Source: Microcoleus vaginatus PCC 9802 (GTDB lineage Bacteria > Cyanobacteriota > Cyanobacteriia > Cyanobacteriales > Microcoleaceae). From it: a stretch of 64,000 nucleotides of DNA. The notes below the pieces were generated by a model. The model worked only from the letters and a program-made list of their open reading frames with translations. It did no database searches and was not told where the DNA came from. The position numbers were made by a program, and so were the translations under genes. This document shows positions 49,301 through 64,000 of this stretch, piece after piece; the first letter of the stretch is position 1; each line of letters opens with the position of its first letter. Location: positions 2,119,001-2,183,000 of the forward strand of contig CP031740.1 in the NCBI GenBank assembly GCA_022701275.1, read 5' to 3'.

Positions 49301-52300
49301 GGCCCTGAGCAGCTTTCACGACTCCCGCATCCCGCCGGTACTGGTAGCAGCGCTCAAAGATCCGGCGACAGCAGTCAGAAAAGAAGCCGTGCGAGCTCTT
49401 GGCGCGCGCGCCTATTTAGACGCAGAATTAGATTTAGTTAACTTGCTCAAACCTTTACTTTCGGACATCCGATTAGAAGTTTGTCAGCAAGCGGCGATCG
49501 CGATCGGGCGAGTCAAAACTGATGCAGCAGCGGCGGCTTTATTTGAATTGCTGCGATCGCCCACAACTCCGGTTGAATTGCAAATCGAAACTGTGCGCGC
49601 CCTAAGCTGGATGGAAACTGCAACCGCTTTAGCATATTTGCATCAGACCTTAATGGCGCAATTTACTAACATAAATCCTACTGTTTCTCAAGAGATAATC
49701 ACTGTTTTAGGGCGAGTAGAAAAGCCGGAATTAAAAGCTGTTGCTTCTGAAATTATGATTGATTTGTTGAAAACAAATCATCCGGCCGTGCAGGAGGCAG
49801 TTGGCAAAAACTCTTTAGCTTTAGGTTTAGGAAAATTAGGAGATATGAGAGGGCTAGATGCTCTGATTTCAATGTTGGGCGACGCAGATAGCAGCGTCAG
49901 GCTGCACTGCATGGCAGCGCTCAAACAGCTAGGTGCTGCCGGGGCCAGGCAGAAATTAGAAAACTTAGTGAAACAAGAGAGTCTCGAACCAAGATTGAAA
50001 CAAGGAATTGCGATCGCATTGCAAGAATGGCAATAAAATCAAGAGCGAGCGGATTTGCGGAGAACGTTTAAATATAGGGTGCGCCATCAACACCTTACGT
50101 AGAACTTAAATATTGAATTTTGAACTCGATAACTGAAAAATCAAAATTTTAGCTCTGCTCAATTGGCAGCCGCACTCCGAAAGTCGAGCCGAGTCCTTCC
50201 CCAGGACTTGCGGCCCAGACACTGCCGCCGTGGAGTTCCACGAGATGGCGGACGATCGCCAATCCCAGTCCCAGGCCGCCGTAATTGCGCGTAGAAGTGC
50301 TGTCAGCTTGGCGGAAGCGATCGAACACAAAGGGCAAAAACTCCTTGCTGATGCCAATTCCCGTATCGCTGACAACGATCGAAACAGAGTGAACCGGAGA
50401 CGGCCCAGACAACATGGCGCCACCCCCTGCTCCCGGTTCCCCATCCTCTGAGAGTGTGATTTCCACGCGACCCGACGGCGGCGTAAACTTAATAGCATTC
50501 GAGAGCAAATTAGACACCACCTGCTGCAAACGAGTAGCATCGCCCCTCACCAAGCTCACCCCTTCGCCACAAAAACTCACCAATTCAATTCCCCTAGCTT
50601 CAGCATCAGGGGTCAGCGCCTTCACTGCCGTTTCTACAATCCGCACCAAATCCACCGGGAACAGCTTCAAACACACTTTGCCACTCACAATCCGGGAAAC
50701 GTCGAGCAAATCCTCAATCATCTGAGTCTGCAACCGCGCGTTTCGCTCAATAGTCTCCAAACCCACAGCCGTTTTTTCGGCACTCATCTGGCGCTGCCGC
50801 AGCATCTGGGCCCAGCCCAAAATGGCGTTCAGAGGCGTCCGCAACTCGTGAGAAAGCGTTCCCAAAAACTGGTCTTTAATCCGGTTGGCCTCCGCTGCTT
50901 CCCGGTAAAGCCGCGCATTGTCGATCGCCACCGCCGCATCCCGCGCCAAATCCTCCAGCAAAACCAAATCCTCCTGCCCGCAGCGGCGGCCAGACTCCCC
51001 GCACAGCAGCGAAATCGCTCCCAGCGTCCGCCCGCGAGCGATTAGCGGCACGCAGATTGCCGACAGCACCGGGGATTGGGCTCGCAGCACCAACTGCAGC
51101 TCCCTGTCCGGCACAACCGCCTCGATCACCCATTCCGGTATTTCTGGGTAGAGCTTCGACTCACCAGTCCGCAGCACCTTTGCTACTCCGTGTCGTCCTT
51201 GGGGGTCTAGTGGCATACGCCGATCAATTTGCCACAGCAGAGCGACTTTGCTCGGATCTGAGTGAGCAACTGCTTGCAAGCGGATTGAGCCGTCTGCATC
51301 AAGCAAATGCACACAGCACCAGTCTCCCAGCCCCGGTACTGTTAAATCTGCCAAACCTTGCAGCGCCTTCTCGTAATCCAGGGAAGCCGACGACAGCAAA
51401 GCCAAAGCTTGAGCGCTAAAATAGGCTGTTTGGGCCAATCGCTGGCGATCGTCAATATCGGTACAAGTCCCGAACCATTTGAGAATTTTCCCGTCAGCGT
51501 CCCGCACGGGCAACGCCCGGCCCAGATGCCAGCGGTAAGCTCCATCAGATGCCCGTTTAAAGCGGTATTCCACCTCGTAAGTCTTCCCTGTCTCCACCGA
51601 GGTCTTCCAGCTTTCTACGGAATTTTCCACGTCATCTGGATGCAGGGCTAGCTGCCACCCCCAGCCTTGAGTTTCCTCCAGCGTCAAGCCAGTATATTCA
51701 AACCAGCGTTGGTTGTAGTAGTCGAACCAGCCGTCGGCTCTGGCAGTCCAAACTATTTGCGGGATGGCTTCAGCGAGGACGCGGTAAAGCAGTTCGCTGG
51801 CTTCTGCTTGGCGACGGGCGGCCTGTTCCCGCGCCAATGCCCAATTCCGCTGTTCTTCGGCTTCTTTGCGAGCGGTGATGTCGCTAATCACGCCGATCCA
51901 TCTGCAGGGATTGCCTTGTTTGTCAAGCACTGCTTTGCCTCGATCGATCCAGTGGAGCAAGCGGCCCCGCTGGCACTGAACGCGGTATTCCTGAAAAAAT
52001 GGGGCGGCAGAACTGTGTGGCGCACTCAAATACCGATCGACCGCAGCCAAAACTCGATCGCGGTCGAGCGGGTGCAAGATACTGTTCCAAGCTGTTCTTG
52101 TCCTCGGAAATCCGCCTTTTTCGTACTCCAAATGTTCGTCTACGTGACCGAACCACAGCACGATGCCGGTTTCGATATCCCATTCATAAATTAAATCACT
52201 GGCACTTTCGGCAGCAATCCGAAACCGCTCTTCAGACTGTCGCAGCACTTCCAGAAATTTAAAGCGTTCCGTCACGTCCAAAACCAGAGACAGCACCGAT

Positions 52301-55300
52301 ACCAACTGTCCCGAATCGCTGTAAAAAGCCGAATTGTACCACTCGCAATGCACCAACGAACCACCCTTATGATAATTGCTGTTGCGAACTACATTGCAGC
52401 GATCACCTGGTTTGTTTAAACTATAAATTGCCGATTCTACCTCTTCAAAATCACCCTTATCAATAAATTTCCATTCGCTAAAATGCTTGCCTAAAACTTC
52501 TGTTTCCTTCCAGCCAAAAATCTTCTGGGCTGCCGGCGACCACCCGCTAACCCGAAAATTTTCATCCCACTCAATCACCGCTAGGGGAGTATTTTCAAAA
52601 TGAGAAGTGAGTTTTTGCAGCGCCTCGCGTAGGGATGCTTCTACTTGCTTGCGCCCAGTAATATCGCCAAAAGAAATAGCAATGCCGTCGCCCAATTTAA
52701 CGGTCATAATCCGAAACCAGCCGACAATGCCTTCCCTGTTGTAATAAATCTCGGTATCGAGGGGAATTCCTGTTTGGACAACTTGCACGTAATGGTCGAA
52801 CAAACCGCTATCTTTATGACCGGGCAGGACTTGCAGCAATCGCTTGCCGATTAATTCTTCAGGTGTACGTTGTTGAATTTTTGCCCCTGCGGGATTGACG
52901 TATTCCCATTCAAAATCCACAATTGTGGATTCGTCACGAATGCTGCGGAACACGTTAAATCCGTCTAGAGATAATTCCTGAAAAACGCGGAAGCGTTCTT
53001 CGCTTTCTTGCAGCTTGTCTACAGTGTCAAGCAGGAGGTTCTCGACTCGCTCGCGCTGTGTTATTTCTGCAAGCAATTGCTGGTTAATTTGCTGGAGTTC
53101 GCTTGTGGGGGAGAGGACGGAATTTGTAATAGCAGAGTCGGCTTGCAGTCGATCGACCTTTTCAGTTCCCAGTGCCGTATTTCCTGGAAAAGAGACCGCC
53201 CCAGCCAAAGCCAACACTTGAGAAATCCCGGGTATCAGGTACGCTAAAGCCCACAAAGAGATGATAGCGGTCAAGGCGGCGATCGAACTTGACAGCCAGT
53301 AGCTGGGATGCACCAGCATCCAAACTTGCACCAAGTGAGTTGTCCCGCCGCAGAAAAACCAGGCTCCCAATAGGAGAAACCCCTTGCTCAAAGGCACGTC
53401 TCGCTGCTTCCCGGCATAGTATGTCAGAATTGCTGGAATTGAATAATAAGCCAAGGCAATTAACAAATCGCTGACGGCTTGCAGTCCCATAAACTGGAAC
53501 TGCCACTGGCAACATCCACCCTGCGGAATAAAATTGTGGTTAAATGACATAATCTTAAGAAATTGCAGCATTTCGGCTTTCCTGTGCGATCGATCCTAGT
53601 TGCACTTGTGTTGCTGACCCGCTAATTCCTAGTTTATACACAAAAAAACATAAAACAAGAGTGACTTTAGTCCGGGGAGGAAAGTTCACTACAGGTTTTA
53701 ACCTGCCTGCAATATTCGTACATTTATTGAGAGGTTTAGGGAGAGTCAGGTACTATAATGCCCAAGGAGGTAAGAAATTTAAGGCTAGTTTTAGAGTCCC
53801 AAGCATAGGGATAAACCAAGCAATTTAGCGCAATTGATGAAGCGATTCTGAGTGTGCAGTTCATTCCAACCGTTTAGTTACAATCTTACAAGAATCGATT
53901 AATTTATCTTTATTTAATCGATTTTTTGAGGATTTTGCAGATTCATAAATCCCTTCAACATTGGAGAATCGACCTCTACTTGGGCGCTCATAAATCCTAC
54001 CCGAGCAAATTGATTCATAGAGCCAAGCATCCCCGCCTCTCGCCCCGGAATCAAAACTAATCTCTACCTGTATCAAAGTCTACTAAATTCTTCTACTAAA
54101 TCGGTTAATGTCACAGATTATCTTCCAGTGAAATTTCTGAAACCATCTCGAATTAAACATCCATGCGCTTAGAGCAGCTTCAAGCATTTCTTTCAGTTGC
54201 TGAAACTGGTAGCTTTCAGCAAGCGGCCCGGAAGTGTGGCGTTACCCAATCGACTATTAGCCGCCAAGTGCAGGGATTAGAAGCGGAAGTGGGTTTGTCG
54301 CTGTTTCACCGCACGGCCCACGCGAAGCTGACTGTGGGAGGGGAACGCCTGCTACCTCACGCTCGCAAAATCTGTCAGACTTGGCGAAATGCTGCTGAAG
54401 AATTGGGAGACTTGTTGTCGGGAAAGCAGCCGGAACTGTGCGTGGCTGCGATTCACTCGGTTTGCGCTGCTTATCTGCCGCCTGTGCTGCAAAAGTTTTG
54501 CCGCGACTATCCAGACGTGCAGTTGCGGGTGACTTCCCTCGGGAGTGATCGAGCTCTGAAAGTCCTCAAAGACGGTTTGGTGGACATAGCGGTGGTGATG
54601 AACAACCGCTATTTTACTCAAGCCCCGGAAATGTTGGTTGAGGTGCTCTACAATGAGCCGATCGAGGTGTTGATGGCGGCGGGTCATCCCCTGGCCCAGT
54701 ATGATCGAGTACCTTGGCCGGAATTGATTTGTTACCCGCAAGTGGTGTTTAAGGACGGGTACGGAATGCAGCGGATGGTGCAAGAACAATTTGGACGCAT
54801 GGGTGCTAAACTTCATGCTGTTTTGGAACTCAACACTCTTGATGCTTTTCGGGGTGTGGTGCGACAGGGAGAATTGATTGCTTTGCTGCCGCATTCAGCT
54901 TTGGTGGACGCGAAGGGCGATCGCACTTTAGCAATTCGGTCGATCGCCCAAGAGCGGTCAACTTCCAAGGTTTCGGCAATCGGTCAATTGGCGACCGATC
55001 CGACTTGGACTCGCGAAGTGGTGTTGGTGACAACTCACGATCGAATGCAAATTCCGCCGATCGCCCATTTCTGGAATCTGGTACGCGAATTTGTGCCACC
55101 ATTTGATGTAATCAAGCTAGAAAAATCAGGGAGTTAATTCGATAATTTTGAATTGAGAGTTCGGAATTTTAAATTTAAAACGATTCAAATATTACCAATT
55201 ACTAACTACCAATTACTAACTACCAACTACCAATTACCAACTTCAAAAGTTATGAGTGACGCATTTAGAGAATTGCTGCGAAAAATTGGCAGCGGCATAC

Positions 55301-58300
55301 ACACAGGAGAAAACTTAACTCGCTCCGAAGCAGCAGCAGCCACGCGGATGATGCTGCTGGGGGAAGCAACACCGGCTCAAATTGGAGCTTTTATGATTTC
55401 CCACCGCATTAAACGGCCCACTGGCGAAGAATTAGCCGGAATGCTCGATGCTTATGAAGAATTGGGGCCTATGCTTGCCCCCCCAAACCGAGAAAAAGGG
55501 TTTTCCGTCTCTACCGTCGCCGTGTTTGGCGTTCCTTACGACGGGCGATCGCGCACGGCTCCAATTAGCCCTTTAACAGCCTTAATTTTAGCAGCCTCTG
55601 GCGTGCCAACCCTCATGCACGGGGGGGATACTATGCCAACCAAAGAAGGCATTCCCCTGATTGAAATTTGGCGCGGTTTGGGAGTTGACTGGAGAAAACT
55701 GAGTTTAGAAAAAGTCCAGCAAGTTTTTGACAGTACCGGTTTAGGTTTTGTTTACCTTCCCAAGCATTTTCCTCAAGCCACCGCTTTAGTTCCCTACCGC
55801 CGCGAAATCGGCAAACGGCCACCTTTTTCGACAATGGAGTTGATGTGGTGTCCCTGTGCCGGCGACGTTAACGTCATCTCCGGCTACGTCCACCCGCCGA
55901 CAGAAGGTATGTTTCAAAAAGCCTTTGAGTTGCGGGGAATCAAAAATTATACCACTGTCAAAGGATTGGAGGGAAGCTGCGATTTGCCGCGCGATCGTAC
56001 TGCGATTATCGGCATTGCTAAGCCGGACACTAAGTTCGAGCGAGTGCTTTTGGCCCACGGAGATTACGGTTTTAGCAGCACCAATCCTGCCTTTGAATCA
56101 GCCCCTGAGTTATTAAAACAAATGCAGGAAGTGTTGTTGGGAAAACCCTCCGAATTGATGCAGTCGGCTATCTGGAACGGCGGATTTTATCTGTGGCGCA
56201 GCGGAGTTTGTTTGGATATGAACTCGGGTTTGATTCAGGCAGAAACTTTATTGAGTAACGGTCAAGTCGTGCAAAAACTTGAGGAAGTTAGCCAAGCCGT
56301 TAGTGTTTTTAGTTGAAAATGATTAATCAGGTTTTGTGTGCAGTGGGAACCTACATTGAGCAGGTTTTGTACACAGCACCCTACATGGAGAAATTTTTCT
56401 TCCTTCTTCCCTCTTCCTTCTTCCCTCTTCCTTCTTCCCTCTTCCTTCTTCCTTCTTCCCAATGACTCATCATAAAATTGCTGTAATTGTGCTTGCAGGC
56501 GGTCAAAGTTCGCGGATGGGTAGGGATAAAGCTCTGCTGGAAATTGAGGGCAAATCCCTATTGCAGCGGGCGTTGGAAGTTGCCACAGTTATAACGCCAG
56601 CAGTTTATGTTCTGACTGCTTGGCCCGATCGCTATCGATCGACCTTAACCGAAACATCCCAATTTCTGGTAGAGTACAATCCCGGCTCCGGGCCCTTGGT
56701 GGCATTGACTCAGGGATTGAAAGAAATAGTCGCCGAGTGGATTTTACTGTTAGCTTGCGATTTGCCTTTGTTGGATGCCCAGATTATCCAGAAGTGGGCA
56801 AGTCAGTTAAGCGAATTTCCCCCATCAACTTTAGCAGTTGTGCCTTATCAAAATTCGCGCTGGGAGCCTTTGTGCGGCTTCTACCGCCAACAATCTCTGC
56901 CCAGCTTGCAAAGTTTTATTGACAAAGGGGGACGTTCCTTTCAAGTGTGGTTAAATCAAATCCCCGCAATCCCTCTACCTGTAAGGGAACGAGAAGCAGT
57001 AATGTTATCGAATTGCAATACATTAGAAGAGTTTGAGAAATTAAAAGGTAAAATGGTTAACGGTTGACTGTTGACTGTTGACAGTTAACTGACTAATGAC
57101 TAATGACTAATTACTAATTACTAATGATTAACGCATATTGGTTGCTCGATCGCAATATAACTTTCCTCAATCACGGCTCTTTTGGGGCTTGTCCGATTCC
57201 CGTACTGGAAGCGCAAACCATTTTTCGAGAACAACTGGAAAGAGAACCATTGCGCTTTTTACTGCGGGAATTTGAACCATTGTTGGATAATGCAAGAAAT
57301 CAGTTAGCAGCATTTATTGGTGCGAGTGAGGATGACTTGGCGTTTGTGCCGAATGCGACGACGGGAGTAAATGCAGTTTTGCGATCGCTCTGTTTTGCTC
57401 CGGGCGACGAATTGCTAACTACAAATCAGGAATACAACGCTTGCCGCAACACACTTAATTTTGTAGCCGAGCGTACAGGGGCTAAAGTAATAGTAGCAGA
57501 AGTTCCCTTTCCAATTGAGTCGCCCGAACAAATTATTGAAGCAATAATTAAGTGCGTTTCACCGCAAACAAAGTTAGCCTTATTAGACCACGTTGTGAGC
57601 CAAACAGGTTTAATCTTTCCCATCAAACAGTTAGTCGGCGAGTTAGCTAACCGTGGCGTGGATGTATTAGTAGACGGAGCTCACGCGCCGGGAATGGTAG
57701 CCCTGAATTTAGATGAAATTGGGGCGGCTTACTATACGGGAAATTGCCACAAATGGCTGTGCGCGCCCAAAGGTGCAGGCTTTTTATACGTGCGGCGCGA
57801 CAAGCAAGATGCCATTCGGCCAACTACGATCAGTCACGGCGCTAACTCGCCCCGCGCTGATAAATCGCGCTTTCAATTAGAGTTTGACTGGATGGGAACT
57901 GTCGATCCGAGTCCTTATTTGTGCGTGCCTGTGGCTATTGATTTTATGGGTTCTTTGTTGAGTGGCGGCTGGCCGGAATTGAGGGCCAAAAATCATGCTT
58001 TGGCGTTGGCGGGGAGAAAAATATTGGCGGACAAATTAGATTTGCGGCTGCCTTGTCCTGATGAAATGGTGGGTTCTATGGCTGTTGTGCCATTGGCAGA
58101 CTCTCAGTCTGATGTGGTTGCAAAGGGAGGAATTCCACCTTTGCAAGAGGCGCTGTGGGAGATTTTTAAAATTGAAGTTCCGGTGATTCCTTGGCCGAAT
58201 GCTAGTAAGCAGTTGGTGAGGATTTCGGCTCAGTTATACAATACTTTGCCACAGTATCAATATTTGGCTAAGGCGCTGGTTGAGCTGACGAGAAGTTGAG

Positions 58301-61300
58301 GGGGAGCTTCAAAAAAAAACCTAACACCCAGCTACAAACAGTTATAGGTTTGTAGTTAGGGTGTCGGCTCTCATAGTTTTGGTGAATAAAGACTATTCCT
58401 TACTACCAAGGTAATAAGTGTTATAAAACTAGGCATAATTAGAAGGAAAAATCCTGCAAGGAATTACCTTTAATTTTCTTTAACTTGGCTACCATTTACC
58501 TAAACAAAAAACACACAAAAAACTCCTCTAAAGCCCGAGAGCCATCGATTACGCCAATCCGCCCAAACCGAATAAATTTTGTACATAACCCGCAAAATTT
58601 CCTAAGTTAAAACAGGGTGGTCAAACCGGATAGTACACAAGTTCCGCGCAACAGAATATAATGTATCCACACTTGCATTTTGGCTGACAAAACAAACGAA
58701 ATAAAAAGAGGAAAATACCATGTCCAATGCCATGATGGTAATTTACCCCTATCGCCAACAGTACACCTGGGTTTTTGACGACGAGCGAGTCGGGCTTGTC
58801 CGAGAACCATTTGTTCAGGGCGTCCCCGAAATGATTAACACGCTTGTCGCAGACATTCCCAATGCCGCTCAAGGTTTCCGACTTTTATTTTCAGCCAATC
58901 CATTTCCCGGATATCAAGCAGAAATGCTGTGGTTGAAAGCAGAATACGGCGGTAACTGGTATCGGTGGGAATCGAAAAATCTCGAAGGCTGGCTGTGTCC
59001 GGCTTTGCTCAAATACTTTCCAGAAGCACCGCCCAAGTTTTACTGCAAAGCTGAAAAACTGCAATAACCAACAGCAAGTCAATGAAAAACTTGTCAATTT
59101 TTAAAAGAAACTTTGTTGAACGAGTCGATCAAACATCTCGAAAAAAGCCTAAGTTCTTCGTATATGTAGTGGGGGTATTTTTCCTAGTCTTCACCGCCGC
59201 CATCTCGGCCACAATGGGGGCAATTACTGCCCTGTTAGCTCCCGTGGAACCCCCAATTATCAATAGAGTATTAGAGGCGACTGGCTTTGACTATCTATCC
59301 TCCAACCGCTCTGGATACCGCCTGTCGCGGTCAGTTAATATCTTGATATTGGGAATTGACGGCGTGCCGGAACCTGCCGTCGGCCCTAAGATATTTAACG
59401 GTCGCAGCGATACAATACTCTTATTCCACCTCGATCCTAGAGATAAATCTATTAGTTTGCTTTCAGTTCCACGAGATACTAAAGTCGAAGTTCCCGGAAT
59501 GAGCTTCAGCAAAATTAGCGAAGCCAATGCTACGGGAGGAGCAGCTTTGGCGACGCAATTAGTTAGCAGTATGCTGAACAATACGAAAATTGAACGATAC
59601 GTGCGAGTCAGCAGCAGTGCGTTTCGGGAATTAGTCGATTTGTTGGGTGGAGTTGAGGTATTTGTACCTCGCGCGATGTCCTATACAGATAGCGCCCAAA
59701 AGTTAAAAATAAACTTAGCCAAGGGATGGCAAACTCTCAACGGAGAACAAGCAGAACAATTTGCTCGATTTCGCAACGACGGTTTAGGAGATATCGGCCG
59801 CATTCAGCGGCAGCAATCTTTAATTCAAGCTATTCGGGACCGCCTCGCAAGTCCATCAGTATTGGTGCGCTTGCCACAAATTGTTCGATTGATGCAAAAA
59901 TATGTGGATACAAACCTAAATTATGAGGAAATATTGACGCTGGCAAATTTTGGTTTGCAATTGGAGCGAGAGAATTTTAAAATGGTAATGTTGCCTGGAA
60001 GTTCTAGTCCAGAACAAGGGGATTTGAGGAGTTATTGGATTGTAGATGTGGTCGGGCTCGATCGCATTATCGCACAATATTTAAACCCGGGCGTGCCGGA
60101 TTTTGCACAAGGACGATTTCGCAACACAACCGAGTCTGCTTTGCCCAAAAACCTCAAAATAGCTGTCCAAAACGCTTCTAGCAAACCGACAGCCGCCAAA
60201 ACCGTTGGTGAGTTTCTCACAAAAAAGGGCTTTTTTAATGTATCTGTAGTGCAGGATTCGCCCGAGAAGCAGCGTCACAGTCAAATTATTGTTCAGCAAG
60301 GCGATTTAGAGGCAGCCAATCTACTGCAAAAAGAGTTAGGCGGCGGTAAAATTGAAGCATCTTCTACCGGTGAAATCAATTCTGACTTGACACTTCGCGT
60401 TGGCGAAGATTGGGTAAAACGATTTTAATTACTTATTAGTCAGTTGTTAGTTGTCAACAGTCAACAGTCAAAAATGCCCAATGCCCCATTCCCCATTCCC
60501 CATTCCCCATTCCCATCATCATGAAAAGTGTCTTCCGAATTTTCCTGAGCTTGGTTTTAAGTTTAGTGTTGGCTTTGGGGTGGGTGCTGCTGAGCGCAAC
60601 TCCGGCATTTGCCCTGCCGAAAACAAGTATTAATTACACAAATATTAATTTGTCCGATCGCGATTTTTCCAACTCTGATTTAGCGGGGGGAACATTTGTC
60701 GCAGCCGAAATGCGGGGAACAAATTTTCAAGGTGCTGATTTAACTAATGCGATTTTGACTAAGGGAGTTTTGCTGAATGCCAACTTGTCAGGTGCCAACC
60801 TCTCCGGTGCTTTGGCAGATAGAGTTACATTCGACGGCGCTAATTTGACAAATGCTAATTTTTCCGAGGCAATTATGACTCGAACTCGGTTTTTTGATGC
60901 TGCCATTTCCGGCGCTGATTTTACTGACGCGATTATCGACGCTTATCAAGTGAGTATCCTGTGCGAGAAAGCAGATGGTGTCAATCCCGCGACGGGAGTT
61001 TCTACCCGAGAAAGTTTGGGATGTCCGTAGAAATTCACACTTAAAGAAAATCCCTGACTAATTATTTGATTAGATGCACCTGTAGCGAGATAAAATACAC
61101 ACATTAAAGCCCCTCTGCTGCAAGGCGAGGGGTTTGGGGAAATTTCCAAGTATCGGCTCTATCGAGCGCTACAAATGTCTGTGCTGGCAGTACCAACTAC
61201 CAAATCGGAATTCAAAAGCAAATCTAAATCGGTGTCAGGATTAACAGCATACAAATCGACTTTATCTCGACCCAAAAACACTCCGATCAAAGTCCCGATT

Positions 61301-64000
61301 CCCGCACCGCCGAGCACCTCTTCAGTCGCGATCGCCCGATCGCCCGTAACACCTGCGATGGCCGCCGCTGCTGCTGCACCCAACGCCGTATTCTTAACCA
61401 GATTACCAACATTAACGCCCTTGGTAACAGTTTCTTTCTTAGTAATCACTTGCGAAGTGGCATTGAGAGGCACTCTGCTGCCGTTGATGATGCTTAATTC
61501 TTGAGCCACAAACTGAACGCCCGAAGCAGTCGATCGCAATTCGCCGCTAATTTTCGAGCCTTCGGGTATCAGCACTTGGCCATTATCCCCCGTGATATCC
61601 GCAGCTACAGTCAGCGTAATCGGAGACTTGTCATTGGGGCCGAGCAAAATCTTGCCTTTTGTGTACTCAATGGGGATAGTCACCCCCCTGGGAATTTGCA
61701 CAGCAACAGATTCGCTAACATCAATCTTAGCAATGTAAGGAGAATTAATTGCTCTTGCTTGATTGGTACTCACTAATGTTTGATAGATAAAAGCAGCTAC
61801 TTCAGCTCGCGTTGCTGACTTGTTGGGTTTGAGAGATTTAGGACTGGGATAGCTGACAACCAACTGTTTTTCAGTAGCAGCAGCAACGCTTTTAACAGCA
61901 TAACTTTGAATCTCACCCGCATCATTATAGTAGCTGAGAACATCTTGAAAATCGCACTTAGGCTCATAGCCCATGCCGTTATTCAAAGCGACTACAACTT
62001 GAACGCGAGGAATCTGCTGTGTCGGCCTGAAAACATTGCCGGGATAGCCAGACATCCATCCCATTTCGTAAGCTTCTGCGATCGCCCCGCTTGCCCAAAA
62101 ATTAGACGGAACATCGGCAAACCTTACAGCAGCGCGGGTTTTTGCCTTTTTCACAGAACGGATCATTGCCGCGAATTCAGCCCGTGTTACCGGTGCATCC
62201 GGGCGAAAACTGCCATCGGGAAATCCTTTGATAATTCCTCTTTCTGACAAATCTTGAATAAAATATTTTGCCCAGTAGTTATTATTAACATCCGAAAAAG
62301 CTGTCTGAGCAAAAGAAGGCGCGGGAGCTAGCATCGGCGCTGCGGTTCCGGCAACGGTTCCCAAGGTTAATAAAACAGATGTACCGGATTTGATGCGATG
62401 TAATACAGACATTTTTTGATTCTCCAATTTACACAATTTTTTTATTGAGGAGAACTAAGCTTTTGCTAGGCTGATTGATTCCTGTCCAACTTGCTCTTTC
62501 CCTCAGTTATGTAATCATTATTGAAAAATAATACTTCTTGTGCGGGGAAGATACGGTCTTTTAAAATAAATATTTTTATTCTTAGTGTGGAATTTTAAAA
62601 TGCTTAAATTCCTTAAAATCCTTATGTTGCTTATCTCCCTTATCTACCTTGTGTCTGCAATTAACAGGATTTAGGGACAAAGCCGTTTGATATTAGTTAA
62701 CTAAATTATCTAAAAGTGAATATAATTGACTCGATCGAGAAATACCTGTTTGTTGCTTATGAGTAGCCTGACGTTTGCCTCTGCCCATCAGCTAGCGCGA
62801 ATGATTCGCGATCGCGAAGTCTCTGCCGTCGAAGTTCTCGACGCTTACCTTACTCAAATCGCAAAGCACAACTCGAAACTAAACGCCATTTGTACGCTGG
62901 ATGAAGACAATGCCCGTACTAGAGCAAAACTTGCGGATGAAGCCCTAGCCAGAGGAGAAAACTGGGGTGCTTTACATGGGGTTCCCATCACGATTAAAGA
63001 CATTTTTGAAACAGCCGGACTCCGCACCACAGCAGGCTATATTCCCCTCAAAGATTATGTGCCTCAACAGGATGCAACTGCTGTTGCGAGATTGCGGGCA
63101 GCAGGTGCCGTCATTATGGGAAAAACCAACATGGCGGAACTGGCGGCCGATTATCAAAGCACAAATTCTCTGTTTCCACGGGTGAATAATCCTTGGCATC
63201 TAGACTACACACCTGGTGGCAGTTCTGGAGGGAGTGCCGCTGCTGTCGCCGCAGGACTTTCACCGTTAGATTTGGGCAACGATTTCGGGGGTTCGGTGCG
63301 TCAGCCTGCTCATTTCTGCGGCATATATGGTGTGAACTAGCCAGCGCTGACATAAAGGTACAGCGTGAGCTTCTGACTTCAACGGGGATTGCGTCAACTT
63401 GGACTTGCGTCCCAGTTTCGGGCTCACATCCCCTCCATCAGCAGCAGTCCTGGCTCCCAAGACCGATAGCATTCTGATTCCTTCTGCTCTGATATTTATT
63501 GAGGCGTTTCCATCCCTATCGTGATGAGTACCACAACTAGGACAAGTCCATGTCCTAACATCTAATGGCATTTCATTCACCTGATAGTGGCAATTTGAGC
63601 AGAGTTTCGAGCTAGGGAACCATCGGTCAATCTCTACCAACACTTTGCCTTCGCGATCTAGCTTGTAACGCAAGAAATTGACAAATATTCCCCAACCTAC
63701 ATCAGAAATTGCTTGAGCTAGTTTGTGGTTGCGAACCATGCCCTTAACGTGAAGGTTTTCGACTACGATGACTTGGTTATCGTCAACAAGCCTTCTAGAT
63801 AGCTTATGCAAGTAGTCTTGACGGACATTGCTAATTCGTTCGTGAACCCTAGCCACCAGTTTCCTGGCTTGATCTCTCGACTTGCTTCCTTTCTCCTTTC
63901 TTGCTAGTTTTTGGTGTTTTCTTTTGAGGTTGCGTTCGTGTTTTGCTAAATGCTTAGGGTTAGGATATTTAGATGTCTTGATGCCATCATTGACAATCGC

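Overview
The window looks like chromosome from a filamentous, non-heterocystous cyanobacterium of the Oscillatoriales (Microcoleus/Oscillatoria-like). The reasons are abundant HIP1 octamers (GCGATCGC), many heptameric short tandem repeats between genes, and typical cyanobacterial genes: UrtBCDE, a PixH/I/J/L-type chemotaxis cluster, CruP, NtcB, DUF1830, and thylakoid-type pentapeptide proteins. Genus assignment is inference only.

Layout. 1-4176: 3' part of a urea ABC transporter operon (urtB partial, urtC, urtD, urtE) with an AIM24-family gene between urtC and urtD. A 45-bp perfect inverted repeat separates it from the next block. 4488-16126 (minus strand): a chemotaxis-like operon read right to left. 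It holds a CheY-like regulator broken by a 1-nt frameshift, a CheW, a giant MCP with 11 PAS domains and an ETR1-like membrane domain, a CheA hybrid kinase, a second CheW-like protein and a pentapeptide-repeat protein. 17043-23743: cysH (Fe-S, APS-reductase type), a class II aldolase, a decayed Uma2 gene, tex, a phytochelatin synthase-like protein and a YciI protein.

23.9-41.6 kb is a plastic island. It contains two tyrosine-recombinase relics, a relic copy of a CoiA-like/GIY-YIG gene split around an FAD monooxygenase, the intact copy of that gene, a GC-richer katG, a 2-oxoglutarate dioxygenase, a MITE with 11-bp target duplication, a 1778-residue kinase/ATPase/GAF/adenylate cyclase protein, a TPR relic, a methyltransferase and a Uma2 relic. 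The dioxygenase and the methyltransferase share the same upstream repeat of about 190-230 bp. Each is followed by an attC-like structure, best developed at 40596-40681. This suggests integron-cassette-like mobility and is the most unusual signal in the window.

41.6-53.6 kb is mostly housekeeping: a PIN/TRAM protein, HemW, DUF1830, CruP, a lipid kinase, a HEAT-repeat protein and an ethylene-receptor-like histidine kinase. 54-57 kb is a nitrate-assimilation group: ntcB behind a textbook NtcA promoter (GTA-N8-TAC-N22-TAN3T), a TrpD-like protein and mobA. 57-62.4 kb holds a class V aminotransferase, a DUF6717-like protein, an LCP-family protein, a lumenal pentapeptide protein and an SLH protein. 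The right edge is an amidase gene interrupted by an IS200/IS605-type tnpB element that runs off the window.

Nitrogen acquisition (urt at the left, ntcB/mobA at the right) and membrane sensing (two proteins with ETR1-like input domains, one in the chemotaxis operon) are the recurring themes. No rRNA, tRNA or CRISPR array was seen.
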